From assembly GCA_950022295.1 (NCBI GenBank), contig OX465599.1:5518001-5582000 (forward strand): a stretch of DNA of 64,000 nucleotides, written 5' to 3'. This document shows positions 46,230 to 58,299 of the stretch, piece after piece (within the stretch, counting starts at the first letter, position 1; every line of letters begins with the position of its first letter). Below the pieces are notes generated by a model that did no database searches, was not told the DNA's origin, and saw only the letters and a program-made list of their open reading frames with translations. The position numbers were made by a program, and so were the translations under genes. This stretch comes from Bromus sterilis (lineage: Eukaryota > Streptophyta > Magnoliopsida > Poales > Poaceae).

Positions 46230-46921
46230 ATTTTACAGGAGATTCGTCTGGATATTTGCCGACGCAACGAACCCAACCCCAAACAATATATGGCTATTGG
46301 CGATGAATAGTTCGTTATCTCATGTGGATTTCATTGGAATGGTGGTGATATTGTGGGTGATTAATTTGGAGGACACGAAGAAAGGCGATTCATAAGGATG
46401 AAATATCAGCACATGGTTTTATCAATAGTTTCCTCTCGGATCTTGAAATATGTCTGCAGAAGCAATCGTCTTGCATCCCGACACCACAACCACGACAACA
46501 TGCTCATGCATGAATACCTCCTCTATAGGGCTTAGTTAAAATAAATGTTGATGGCGCTATGTCTAGGAATGGGGACACATAAGTTGTTAACGCGTTTTGT
46601 TGAGACCACCATGGGAGCTACCTAGGTGCTTCAACAATTGTTTTCAAAGGCATCATAGATCCTTAGATCCCAGAGACTTTAGCATGCCGGAAGCATGGGA
46701 CATAGAGGAAGATCTTCAACTTCAACACATTCAAATTGCTAGTGATTCAAAACAAACGTTGTCTGAGATCAGGGATGCCGCAAGCGGGGTGACTAGGCCA
46801 ATCATTTGAGAAATACGTTTGAGAATGGCTGGTTTTGATACATCCAGTTGCCTTAACGAGTGTAGGAGCTCAATTTTTAAAGCTCATAACCTAGCAAAAT
46901 TTGCAACTTTTTTAGACCAGG
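46230..46921 (+). pseudogene. LINE RNase H domain fragment
   Basis: Forward frames read LNVDGAMSRNGDT-like pieces near 46545, then EDLQLQHIQIASDSKQTLSEIRDAASG (46706-46788) and SSIFKAHNLAKFATFLDQ near 46867-46918. The order DGA ... ASDSKQT ... AHNLAKFA fits the C-terminal RNase H (RVT_3) domain of grass LINEs. It is frameshifted, and it is cut off at 46921 by the CACTA terminus. Confidence 0.72.
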
Positions 46922-47330
46922 CACTAGTAGAAAAAAGCTTATTCCCAAATTTTATTATTGGCACGTCAAATTCAATCAACGCCACTGCTATTTTTTTGAA
47001 ATAGTGTTGCCGTTTCACTTTTTCATACGCAAGCAATAATAGGTTACTACTAGCATGCCGTTTAAAATCCACGCCACTAGTATGTGGGATCCAGCAATAT
47101 GGTCCTGCACAAATTACTAATGGCGTGTGATTTTTTCCCACGCCACCAATATCGTGTATATCAGTTGCGTACCAGGTAATGGACACCCCACCAATAACTG
47201 GACCAAATTATTCAAATTATTCTAAAAGAAAAAAACTGGATGAATTACTAATGGCGTCTACAGTCAAGCCCACGTCACCAGAAATTCAATGCAGCCCACG
47301 CCACTAAAACTAACAGCATGAGCACCAGCC
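46922..47330 (+). mobile_element. One end of a CACTA element
   Basis: CACTAGTAGAAAAAAG at 46922 is a classic CACTA terminus. It is followed by sub-terminal repeats of the form ACGCCAC(T/C)A (46980, 47060, 47140, 47290). No matching inverted end was found before the Athila-type element at about 48.1 kb, so the element is probably truncated. Confidence 0.65.
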
Positions 47331-48125
47331 CCCGTTGATCTTCTTCAGATCATTGTCGACGAGTGGGTGCTCCGTCCTTGACCGCATCCTCAAACTTCTG
47401 CTTGATCCGCGGGTTCATCAAGTCAGTCTGCTCCATCGCCTAGAACAAGACCTCCACAAGATCCACGCGGCGGCCGCCAAACAACTGATAATTCGCGACC
47501 TTATTAGCGAAGCGAGCCATCCCCCGCACCGTGGAAACCAGGAGCGGATCTCGCAGAGGTGAGCAAACTTTGTGTCCCGCACAACCTCATCGTCTCCCGT
47601 GATGTTGAGGTACTTCTAGAGCTCCTGCGGCATCGCCATCCTCCGTCGGTGAGCAGCAGTCGATCGTATCGCAACTCTCGTTGGAGTCGCAAGACCTAAA
47701 AGGCAATGGTGAGAATAGGGAACGAGCACGATGAAACCGTCTATGCTGTGGGCCGGCACCACAAGTAGTGCGATCCTCGTCAACCGCGTGGTTGGGTCAT
47801 CTCCTTTGGCTCCCTTGGCCCCGCATACCAGACGTGGCAAGCCGCCATTGGTCCCGGCTTCGGAACTCCCGTGTACCGCACCCATTGCTTTCGACATCAG
47901 ACCGAGTACAGCCCGTGTAGTGACCACTTCATTCCGAGAGAAGAAGATGGTAAAATTTCAGTTCATCTGGCCTCATGGAGTCTTCAAACTGTGCCAAAAT
48001 CACAGCATTCGTACAAACGTACCAAAGGGATCCTCCCCAAACCAAGTCCATGTCTCGTTGCGTTTCAAATTCAGCCACGAACATTCAAACCCTAATCGCC
48101 TCGGGGGCAGCCTAAGGTTTTATGT
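47331..48125. other. Unassigned sequence, possibly CACTA interior
   Basis: Moderately GC-rich with several short conflicting frames and no recognisable protein. Near 48090-48110 an inverted AAACCCTAATCGCCTCGGG block resembles the one at 29740. Confidence 0.3.
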
Positions 48126-49988
48126 TTTCGAGGAAAAACTTGAGGGTTGTGTGTTGTGACTCCTCGATCGGCATCCGTCGTTGATTGCGGCATGGTGCAT
48201 GCAGCTTCCATCGTGTTCAGCGACGCATTGATTTATCGTAAGAGGAAACGTGAGTACAAAGTCAAATTTAACAGGATATACTTTCTTTTCATCTAAATAA
48301 GCATACTTGAGCGTATCGGGAAGAGGTTTGAGATCAAACACCGGGTCTTTTTTTGGTTTGGATAGAATTCCTAAAGGTTCAACTGGAAGGTTGTGCTTCA
48401 GGATAGCAGGTTGTCTCAAGAAGATTTCATCAATTTCATTTCTTTCCTGCATATGAGTATCATTCTCGTGGTCCTCCATGTATTGCTGCAAAGGATCATT
48501 AGGGGGAATAGCAATAGAAGCAATACTTTCAATAATTTTATCATCACTAGGTAATTCAGTACCACGAGGCTGCTTGGAAAACTTAGAAAAGTTAAATTCA
48601 TATGGCTCACCATTGAATTCAACATAAACTTTACCTTTCTTACAATCTATAATAGCTCCACAAGTTCTGAGAAAGGGTCTACCAAAAATAATAGGACAAA
48701 AACTATCTTGCACTGAACCAAGTACGAGAAAGTCGGTAGGATACTTTACCTTTCCGCATAGGACTTCAACATCTCTCACAATCCCAATAGGAGAGATAGT
48801 AGCTTTGTTTGCAAGATGAATAGTAACATCAATCTCTTCAAGTTCACAGGGTGAAATCTCACCCATGATCTCTTGATAAAGCGAATAAGGAATAGCGCTA
48901 GCACTTGATCCCAGATCGCATAGCCCGTAATAATTGTGATCTCCTATTTTAACAGATACAACTGGTGTACCTGGAATTGGACTTTTATTCTTGGCTGTGA
49001 CAATGTTAGTTGAAACAACACAAAAATTTATAATAGAATCTGAAACATCATTAGTAACTAAATCTTTAACCATCGCAACTTGAGGATCGACTCTGATCTG
49101 GTCCTAAGGTTCGCCTGTTCTTTTCTCACTTTTATTTATTATGCCTGTCACAAAAGAGTGCTCCCTTATCCTTGAAGGAAAAGGGGGTTGTTCATATAGA
49201 ACTGCAGGAAAAATAGGATCAACAACGTGAAAATCAATAGGCACTTCCTTGAAAGGCTTATGGTGCTGATCCTTCTTCATCTTAGAAGAATCAACATGAG
49301 AGTCAAAGTTCTTACAAAAATTAATCATTAGATGGGAATCCAGACCAATCTTAGAGCAAAAGGTATTAAAATAATCAGTTTTCACATAGCTCTCAATATA
49401 ATCATGCTCATAATTTATAGCAGGTTCAATACCTTTATCGATTTCCCAGTCTTCAGTATTCTTCTGGATCCTTTCGATGAGATCCCATCTTTCTTCAACG
49501 CTCTTTGTCTGAAATACCCCGCTAGAGGAGGCATCCAACATTTCCTTATCCTGACGAGAAAGCCTGGCATAAAAATTTGTAAGTATAATATCTTTGGGGA
49601 GCTTATGGATAGGACATTTGAACATTATGGATTTAAGTCTCCCCCAAGCTTGAGCGATGCTCTCTCCGTCGCGAGACCTAAAGTTATAGATGTAATTCTT
49701 GTCTCGATGAACTTCATGAAGAGGGTAAAACTTTGTATAAAAGAGAGACATAAGCTCTTCCCAATTAAGAGAATGTGAGTTATCGAGGAGCTTATACCAA
49801 TCTGAAGCTTTGTCCGTAAGCGATATGGAGAATAATTTCTTCATAACGAACTCCAGTGACACACATGCAAGCTTGAATAATGAACATAGTCGTGATAAAT
49901 ATAGCAAGTGTTCACCTGGATGTCTGTCTCCTGCATAGCGATTAGCTACGACATAATCGATAATACCAGATGGTATCTTATAAGGCAC
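48120..49988 (-). pseudogene. gag and aspartic protease region, one in-frame stop
   Basis: The gag part (49988-49107) includes KASDWYKLL, WEELMSLFYTKFYP and LPKDIILTNFYARL. An in-frame TAG at 49104-49106 separates it from the protease part, which is in the same frame and includes YGLCDLGSSASAIPYSLY and FCPIIFGRPFLRTCGAIIDC. The frame then runs out without a reverse transcriptase. These are structural and maturation proteins of the retrotransposon particle; this copy is dead. Confidence 0.85.
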
Positions 49989-50150
49989 AATTTCAGGAGG
50001 GGCAGGAGTGACTACCTAATTGTGGGGCGGTTCCCCAAGAACAACGATCCAAGAGTAGGAGTGTCCATAAGGACAAAAGCAACAACAGCAAAACTAAAAA
50101 CAGAAATATAAAAACTTCCTTACCAGCTTCACTTACTAATAGCGCTATGC

Positions 50151-50168
50151 TCCCCGGCAACGGCGCCA
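50151..50168 (-). other. Primer binding site, tRNA-Asp type
   Basis: The minus strand reads TGGCGCCGTTGCCGGGGA just inside the LTR, complementary to the 3' end of plant tRNA-Asp. It is separated from the LTR end by about 12 bp. Confidence 0.8.
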
Positions 50169-50180
50169 GAAAACGGTACT

Positions 50181-51702
50181 TGATGACCCACAACCATAAG
50201 GGATCTATTGCAGCATTTTCGATAAGTAAGAGTGTCGAACCCAACGAGGAGCATAAGTTAATAGCAAGTGACTTTGGCAAGGAGATAACTGCAAGCACTG
50301 AAAGATAACTTTTTAGGGGTTTTCTTGGTATAAGCAACAGGAAAGTAAAAAAAAGAGCAAAGTAAAAGGCACTGGAGAGTAACGAGTGGCCCAATCCTTT
50401 CTGAGCAAAGGAGAGGCCTAGCAACTGAACTTATAAAGGCTAAAGTGTTCTTGAGGACACACGGGAGAGGTAGTCATGTGCTTTCGCCATATTCCGTATC
50501 GGTACTATGTGTTGTGTTGATAAGTGTTGAGTGGGTGGATCTATGCTAGTACACCCTCTAGACTAAGACAAGTGCACTCTTATGATTAAACAACTTGCAA
50601 GCATCCGCAAATACAAGATAGTAATTAAGGCAAAAGCCTAACCATAGCAATACGATCGGTGATCCATTGTTCCCTTGTGCAAAAGCGTGCAAACTGGGGT
50701 TTAGGTTTCTGTCACTCCGGCAACCCACCGTAAGCATTCTTTGTACACAATGTATTCCCCTAGGTCCTTGATAAGGTGAAGTGTTGAGTGTTCGACTCAC
50801 ACAACACCACTAGGAAAATAACAACACAACTTAAATATCAAACGACACATATTACTTCAACATCATAAGACTACTAACAACTAGACTTCTCCCATGTCCT
50901 CAAGAACTAAAGTAACTACTCACAAGACATAAAAGAGATCATGATCAGTGGGGATTAATAGATGATAAACAATCTGGACACAATAATATTTCTCCAACAA
51001 AACTCAATAGCATTCACCACAAAGTAGTAATCAACACCGATAGAGTAGAGATGATAGATGGTACGGATTACAACACAAGTTGCAATTGTGAGATGAGATT
51101 GGATGGAGGTGGAGATGGTGCTGATGATGGGGATGATGTTGATGATGATCTCGATGATGCCCGTGATGATGGTGATGACGATGGCGATGATCTCCCCTTC
51201 CGGGAGGTGATCTCCCCGGCGGAATCTGCCCGCCAGAGATGGCTTTTCTTCTCTGTAGGTTTCCGCCACGGAGCGGCGGCGGAACTCCATAAAACCCCTC
51301 TTTTTTTAGGGTTTCTGGATGATGTGCGTTATATAGGCCAGAGGGGGGAACCGGGAGTGGTCCCAGGGGTCTAGGCGCCCTCCCGGCGCGGCCAGGGTGG
51401 GGGCCGCGCCAGGTGGCCGCCTAGGCACCCTGTGTACCCCCTCTGGTCGCTCTTTTGCGTATCTTCGTGATCCTTCTGGAAAATACCCTCCGTAGATTTT
51501 CAGGTAATTTGGAGGTATTCTTCTTCAACAACTCAGCGTCCAATTTTTACCACTGAATCCTGCGTCTGCTGCTTCGGCACTGGAACGCTGCAAACTGTGT
51601 AAAATAAGCCAAAACAACATAAGAATAGCATCATATCATGAAATATATCAATGAATAAGAAAGATTTACTGTATAAAATAGTGATGCATTTTGGACGTAT
51701 CA
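50181..51702 (-). repeat. 5' LTR of the Athila-type element, 1,522 bp
   Basis: On the minus strand it begins TGATACGTCCAAAATGCATC and ends GGGTCATCA, with the expected TG...CA ends extended to TGAT...ATCA. The outer edge directly touches the flank of the satellite array. No second LTR is in the window, so a target duplication cannot be checked. Confidence 0.85.
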
Positions 51703-51774
51703 CTTATGCGCGTCTATCTCGGGTCGGACGAGAAAGCGACTAACTCGAGATAGCACCGCATCGGGGGCCTTACA
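51703..51774. other. Short unique flank between LTR and satellite
   Basis: About 70 bp without satellite homology. It contains an inverted pair, CTATCTCG ... CGAGATAG (51712-51751). Confidence 0.5.
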
Positions 51775-53084
51775 GATATCAATCATGGAAATCGCTGTGG
51801 GAACTCGAAACGGTAAGTAATAGTCCATGAAATGGGCTAGAATCGGCCAAAACTGCGAGTGTTGATGACCGACACGTAACTGCATCCTTTGATCCTTAAT
51901 CATGGAAATCGCTTCGGGACCCCAAAACAGTGACTAATAGTCCACAAAACGGACAAGAATCGGCCAAAACGGTAAGTAATAGCCCATGAATCGGGCTCGA
52001 ATCGGCCAGAACGGCGAGTGTTGATGAATGACACGGAAGCGCACCTTGGGGTTCATAAACCATAAAAATCACTCCGAGACCCCAAAACGGTGAGTAATAG
52101 TCCACGAAACGGGCCATAATCGGCCAAAACTGCAAGTGTTGACGACCGACACGTAAACGCACAACGGGGATCGTCAATCGGGGAAATCACTCCGAGGCCC
52201 CAAAACGGTGAGTAATAGTCCACTAAACGGGCCATAATCGGCCAAAACTTCAAGTGTAGATGACCGACACTTAAATACACCCCAGGTATCTTTTATCATG
52301 GTAATCCCTCTGGGTCCCCAAAATGGTGCGTAATAGTCTACGAAACGGACCAGAATCGGCTAAAACGGTAAGTAATAGCCCATGAATCGGGCGAGAATTG
52401 GCCAAAACGACGAATGTGGATGATCGACACATAAGCACACCTTGGGGTTCATCAGCCATGAAGATCGCTCCGGGACCCCAAAATACTTACTATTAGTCCA
52501 CGAAACGGGCCTTAATCGGCCAAATCTCCAAGTGTTGATGACCGTCACGTAACGTACCCCGGGGATCTCAATCGTGGAAATCGCTCTGGGACCCCGAACC
52601 GGTGAGTAATAGTCCACGAAACGGGCCAGAATCGGCCAAAACGTCACGTAACGTACCCCGGGGATCTCAATCGTGGAAATCGCTCTGGGACCCCGAACCG
52701 GTGAGTAATAGTCCACGAAACGGGCCAGAATCGGCCAAAACGGAGAGTGTTGATGAACAAAACGTAATCGCACCCCGGGGATCATTTATCATCGAAATCA
52801 CTCCGGGTCCCCAATGGTGCGTAATAGTCTACGAAACGAATCAGAATCGGCTAAAACGGTAAATAATAGCCCATGAATCGAGCCAGAATCGGCCAAAACG
52901 GCGAGTGTTGATGATAGACACGTACGCGCACCTTGGGGTTCATCAACCATGAAAATCGCTCCAGGACCCCAAAACGGTGAGTTATAGTCCACAAATCGAG
53001 CCATAATCGGCCAAAACTGCAAGTGTTGATGACCGCCACGTAAACGCACCACGAGGATCATCAATCGTGGAAATTGCTCTGGGG

Positions 53085-56000
53085 CCCAAAAAACGGTGAG
53101 TAATAGTCCACGAAACAGGTCATAATAGGACAAAACTGCAAGTGTTGATGACCGGCACGTAAACGTACCACAGGGATCTCAATCGTGGAAATCGTTGTGG
53201 GACCTCGAAACGGTAAGTAATAGTCCACGAAACGGGCCAGAATCGGCCAAAACGGTAAGTAAGAGCCCATGAATCGAGCTCGAATCGTCCAGAACGGCGA
53301 GTGTTGATGAATGACACGTAAGCGCACCTTGGGGTTCATCAAGCATGAAAATCACCCCGAGACCCCAAAAAAGTGAGTAATAGTCCACGAAACGGGTCAT
53401 AATCAGCCAAAACTGCAAGTGTTGATGACCGACACGTAAACGTATCACAGGGATCTCAATCGTGTAAATCGCTTTGGGACCCTGAAACGGTGAGTAATAG
53501 TCCACGAAACGGGCCATAATCGGCCAAAACTGCAAGTGTAGATGACCGGCACGTAAATGCACCCCGGGTATCGTTTATTATGGTAATCCCTCCGAGTCCC
53601 CAAAATGGTGCGTAATAGTCTACGAAATAGACCATAATCGGCTAAAACGGTAAGTAATAGCCCATGAATCGGGCGAGAATCGGCCAAAATGGCGAGTGTT
53701 GATGATCGACACATAAGCACACCTTGGGGTTCATCAGCCATGAAAATCGCTCCGGGACCCACAAACACTGAGTAATAGTCCACGAAACGGGCCATAATCG
53801 GGCAAAACTCCAAGTGTTGATGACCGTCACGTAACGTACACTGGGATCTCAATCGTAGAAATTGCTCTGGGACCCCGAACCGGTGAGTAATAGTCCACGA
53901 AACGAGCCAGAATCGGCCAAAACGGAGATCGTTGATGAACAACACGTAATCGCACCCCGGGGATCGTTCATCATGGAGATCACTCCGGGTCCCCAATGGT
54001 GCGTAATAGTCTACGAAACGGACCAGAATCGACTAAAACGGTAAGTACACCCCATGAATCGGGCAAGAATCAGACAAAACGACGAGTGTTGATGATCGAC
54101 ACGTACACGCACCTTGGGGTTCATCAACCATGAAAATTGCTCCAGGACCCCAAAACGATAAGTTATAGTCCACAAAAATGGTCATAAGCCAAAACTGCAA
54201 GTGTTGATGACCGACGCGTAAACGCACCACGAGGATCGCCAATCGGGGAAATTGCTAGGGGCCCAAAAACGGTGAGTAATAGTCCACGAAACAGGTCATA
54301 ATAGGCCAAAACAGCAAGTGTTGATGACCGGCACGATAATGTACCACAGGGATCTCAATCGTGGAAATCGATGTGGAACCTCGAAACGGTAAGTAATAGT
54401 CCATGAAACGGGCCAGAATCGGCCAAACCTCCGAGTGTTGATGACCGAGACGTAACTGCATCCTTTGATCGTTAATCATGGAAATCGCTCCGGGACCCCA
54501 AAACAGTGAGTAATAGTCCACGAAACGGACCAGAATCGGCAAAAACGGTAAATAATAGCCCATGAATTGGGCTCGAATCGTCCAGAATGGCGAGTGTTGA
54601 TGAATGAAACGTAAGCGCACCTTGGGGTTCAGCAACCATGAAAATCACTCCGAGACCCCAAAACGGTGAGTGATAGTCCACGAAACGTGCCATAATCAGC
54701 CAAAACGGCAAGTGTTGATGACCGACACGTAAACGCACCACGGGGATCGTCAATCGTGGAAATCGCTCCGGGACCCCAAACCGGTGAGTAATAGTCCACG
54801 AAACGGGCCATAATCGGCCAAAACTGCAAGTGTAAATGACCGACACGTAAATGCACCCCTGGTATCGCTTATCATGGTAATCCCTCCGGGTCCCCAAAAT
54901 GGTGTGTAATAGTCTATGAAACGGACCAGAATCAGCTAAAACGATAAGTAGCCCATGAATCGGGCGAGAATCGGCCAAAACGGCGAGTGTTGATGATCAA
55001 CACATAAGCACACCTTGGGGTTCATCAGCCACGAAAATCGCTCCGGGACCCCAAAACACTGAATCTAGTCCACGAAACGGGCCATAATCGGCCAAAACTC
55101 CAAGTGTGATGACCATCACGTAACGTACCTCGGGGATCTCAATCTTGGAAATCGCTCTGGGACCCCGAACCGGTGACTAATAGTCCACGAAACGGGCCAG
55201 AATCGGCCAAAACGGAGATTGTTGATGAACAACACGTAAGCGCACCCTGGGGATCGTTTATCGTGGAAATCACTCCAGGTCCCCAATGGTGCGTAATAGT
55301 CTACAAAACGTACCAAAATCGGCTAAAACGGTAAGTAATAGCCCATGAATCGGGCCAGAATCAGCCAAAGCGGCGAGTGTTGATGATCGACACGTAAGCG
55401 CACCTTGGGGTTCATCAACCTTGAAAATCGCTCCAGGACCCCAATACGGTGAGTTATAGTCCACAAAACGGGCCATAATCGGCCAAAACTGCAAGTGTTG
55501 ATAACCGACACGAAACGCACCATGAGGATCGTCAATCGTGGAAATTGCTTTGGGGCCTAAAAACGGTGAGTAATAGACCACGAAACAGGCCAAAATTGAA
55601 AGTGTTGATGACCGGCACATAAACGTACCACAGGGATCTCAATCATGGAAATCGCTCCGGGACCCCAAAACAGTGAGTAATAGTCCATGAAACGGACCAG
55701 AATCGGACAAAACGGAAAGTATAAGCCCATGAATCGGGCTCAAATCGTCCAGAACGGCGAGTGTTGCTGAATGACACGTAAGCGCACCTTGGGGTTCATC
55801 AAGCATGAAAATCACTCCGAGACCCCAAAACGGTGAGTAATAGTCCACGAAACAGGCCATAATCGGTCAAAACTGCAAGTGTTGATGACCGGCACCTAAA
55901 CGCACCATGGGGATCGTCAATCATGGAAATCGCTCTAGGACCCCAAAACGGTTAGTAATAGTCCACAAAACAGGCCATAATCGGCCAAAACTGCAAGTGT

Positions 56001-58299
56001 ATATGATCGGCACGTAAATGCACCCCGGGTATCGATTATTATGGTAATCCCTCCGAGTCCCAAAAATGGTGCGTAATAGTCTACGAAATGGACCAGAATC
56101 GGCTAAAACGGTAAATAAGAGCCCATGAATCGGATGAGAATCAGCCAAAATGGTGAGTGTTGATGATCGACACATAAGCACACCTTGGAGATCATCAGCC
56201 ATGAAAATCGCTCCGGGACCCTAAAGCACTGACTAATAGTCCACGAAACGGGCCATAATCGGGCAAAACTCCAAGTGTTGATGACCGTCACGTAACGTAC
56301 CCTGGGGATCTCAATCATGGAAATTGCTCTGGGACCCCGAACCGGTGAGTAATAGTCGACGAAATGGGCCAGAATCGGCAAAAACGGAGATTGTTGATGA
56401 ACAACACGTAATCGCACCCCGGGGATCGTTCATCATGGAAATCACTCCGGGTCCCCAATGGTGCGTAATAGTCTACGAAACGGACTAGAATCGGCTAAAA
56501 CGATAAGTCATAGTCCATGAATCGGGCAAGAATCGGCTAAAACGGCGAGTGTTAATGATCGACACATACGCGCACCTTGGGGTTCATCAACCATGAAAAT
56601 TTCTCCAGGACCCCAAAACGGTGAGTTATAGTCCACAAAACGGGCCATAATCGGCGAAAACTGCAAGTGTTGATAACCGACACGTAAATGCACCACGAGG
56701 ATCGTCAATCGGGGAAATTGTTCGGGGGCCAAAAAACGGTGATTAATAGTCCACGAAACAGGTTATAATAGGCCAAAACAGCAAGTGTTGATGACCGGCA
56801 CGTAAATGTACCACAGGGATCTCAATCGTGGAAATCGATGTGGGACCTCGAAAAGGTAAGTAATAGTCCATGAAACGGGACAGAATCGGCTAAACCTCCG
56901 AGTGTTGATGACCGACACGTAACTGCATCCTTTGATCGTTAATCATGACTGCATCCTTTGATCGTTAATCATGGAAATCGCTCCCGGACCCCAAAACAGT
57001 GAGTAATAGTCCACGAAACGGACCAGAATCAGCAAAAACGGTAAGTAATAGCCCATGAATCGGTCTCCTATCATCCAGAACTGCGAGTGTTGATGATGGA
57101 AATCGATGTGGGACCTCAAAACGATAAGAAATAGTCCACAAAACGGACTAAAATCGGCAAAACGGTAAGTAATTGCCCATGAATCGGGCTCGAATCATCC
57201 AGAACGGCAAGTGTTGATGAATGACACGTAAGCGCACCTTGGGGTTCAACAACCAGGAAAATCACTCCGAGACCCCAAAACGGTGAGTAATAGTCCACGA
57301 AACGGGCCATAATCGGCCAAAACTGCAAGTGTTGATGACCAACACGTAAACGCAACACGAGGATCGTCAATCGTGGAAATCGCTCCGGGACCCCAAAACG
57401 GTGAGTAAGAGTCCACGAAACGGGCCATAATCGGCCAAAACTGCAAGTGTAGATGACCGGCACGTAATCGCAACCCGGGGATCGTTTATCATGGTAATCC
57501 CTCCGGGTACCCAAAATGGTGCGTAATAGTCTACGAAACGGACCAGAATCGGCAAAAACGGTAAGTAATAGCCCATGAATCGGGCCAGAATCGACCAAAA
57601 CGGCGAGTGTTCATGATAGACACGTACGCGCACCTTTGGGTTCATCAACCATGAAAATCGCTCCAGGACCCCAAAACGGTGAGTTATAGTCCACAAAATG
57701 GGCCATAATTGGCCAAAACTGCAAGTGTTGATGACCGACACGTAAACGCACCACGAGGATCGTCAATCGTGTAAATTGCTCTGGGGACCAAAAACGGTGA
57801 GTAATATTCCACTAAATAGGTCATAATAGGCCAAAACAGCTAGTGTTGATGACCGACACGTAAACGCACCATAGGGATCTCAATCGTGGAAATCGATGTG
57901 GGACCTCAAAACGATAAGAAATAGTCCACAAAACGGACTAAAATCGGCAAAACGGTAAGTAATTGCCCATGAATCGGGCTCGAATCATCCAGAACGGCAA
58001 GTGTTGATGAATGACACGTAAGCGCACCTTGGGGTTCAACAACCAGGAAAATCACTCCGAGACCCCAAAACGGTGAGTAATAGTCCACGAAACGGGCCAT
58101 AATCGGCCAAAACTGCAAGTGTTGATGACCAACACGTAAACGCAACACGAGGATCGTCAATCGTGGAAATCGCTCCGGGACCCCAAAACGGTGAGTAAGA
58201 GTCCACGAAACGGGCCATAATCGGCCAAAACTGCAAGTGTAGATGACCGGCACGTAATCACAACCCGGGGATCGTTTATCATGGTAATCCCTCCGGGTA
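53085..58299. repeat. Higher-order repeat copy 1, 5,215 bp
   Basis: From CCCAAAAAACGGTGAG at 53085 the sequence repeats at exactly +5,215 up to about 58304 (63519 in copy 2). In the parts compared line by line I found a single difference (C at 55896, G at 61111). A private 26-bp duplication (TGCATCCTTTGATCGTTAAT... near 56927-56972) is shared with copy 2 near 62142-62187. Confidence 0.93.
57098..58299. repeat. 790-bp repeat (two trimers): one full unit plus half a unit
   Basis: GGAAATCGATGTGGGACCTC at 57098 recurs at 57888 (+790). The second unit is cut at 58299, where the next 5,215-bp block begins. Confidence 0.85.

Larger units (their letters stand above)
48126..51702 (-). mobile_element. 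Truncated Ty3/gypsy retrotransposon, Athila type
   Basis: Minus-strand order: LTR (51702-50181), primer site, gag, protease, then loss of everything downstream. No reverse transcriptase, integrase or second LTR is present, so the element is 3'-truncated near 48.1-48.2 kb. The DLGSS protease motif, gag type, long LTR and tRNA-Asp-type primer site fit the Athila/Tat group. Confidence 0.85.

Noticed and set aside
46922..48125. Complete CACTA element
   Set aside because: Only the CACTAGTAG end is visible; no inverse end was found before the Athila-type fragment.
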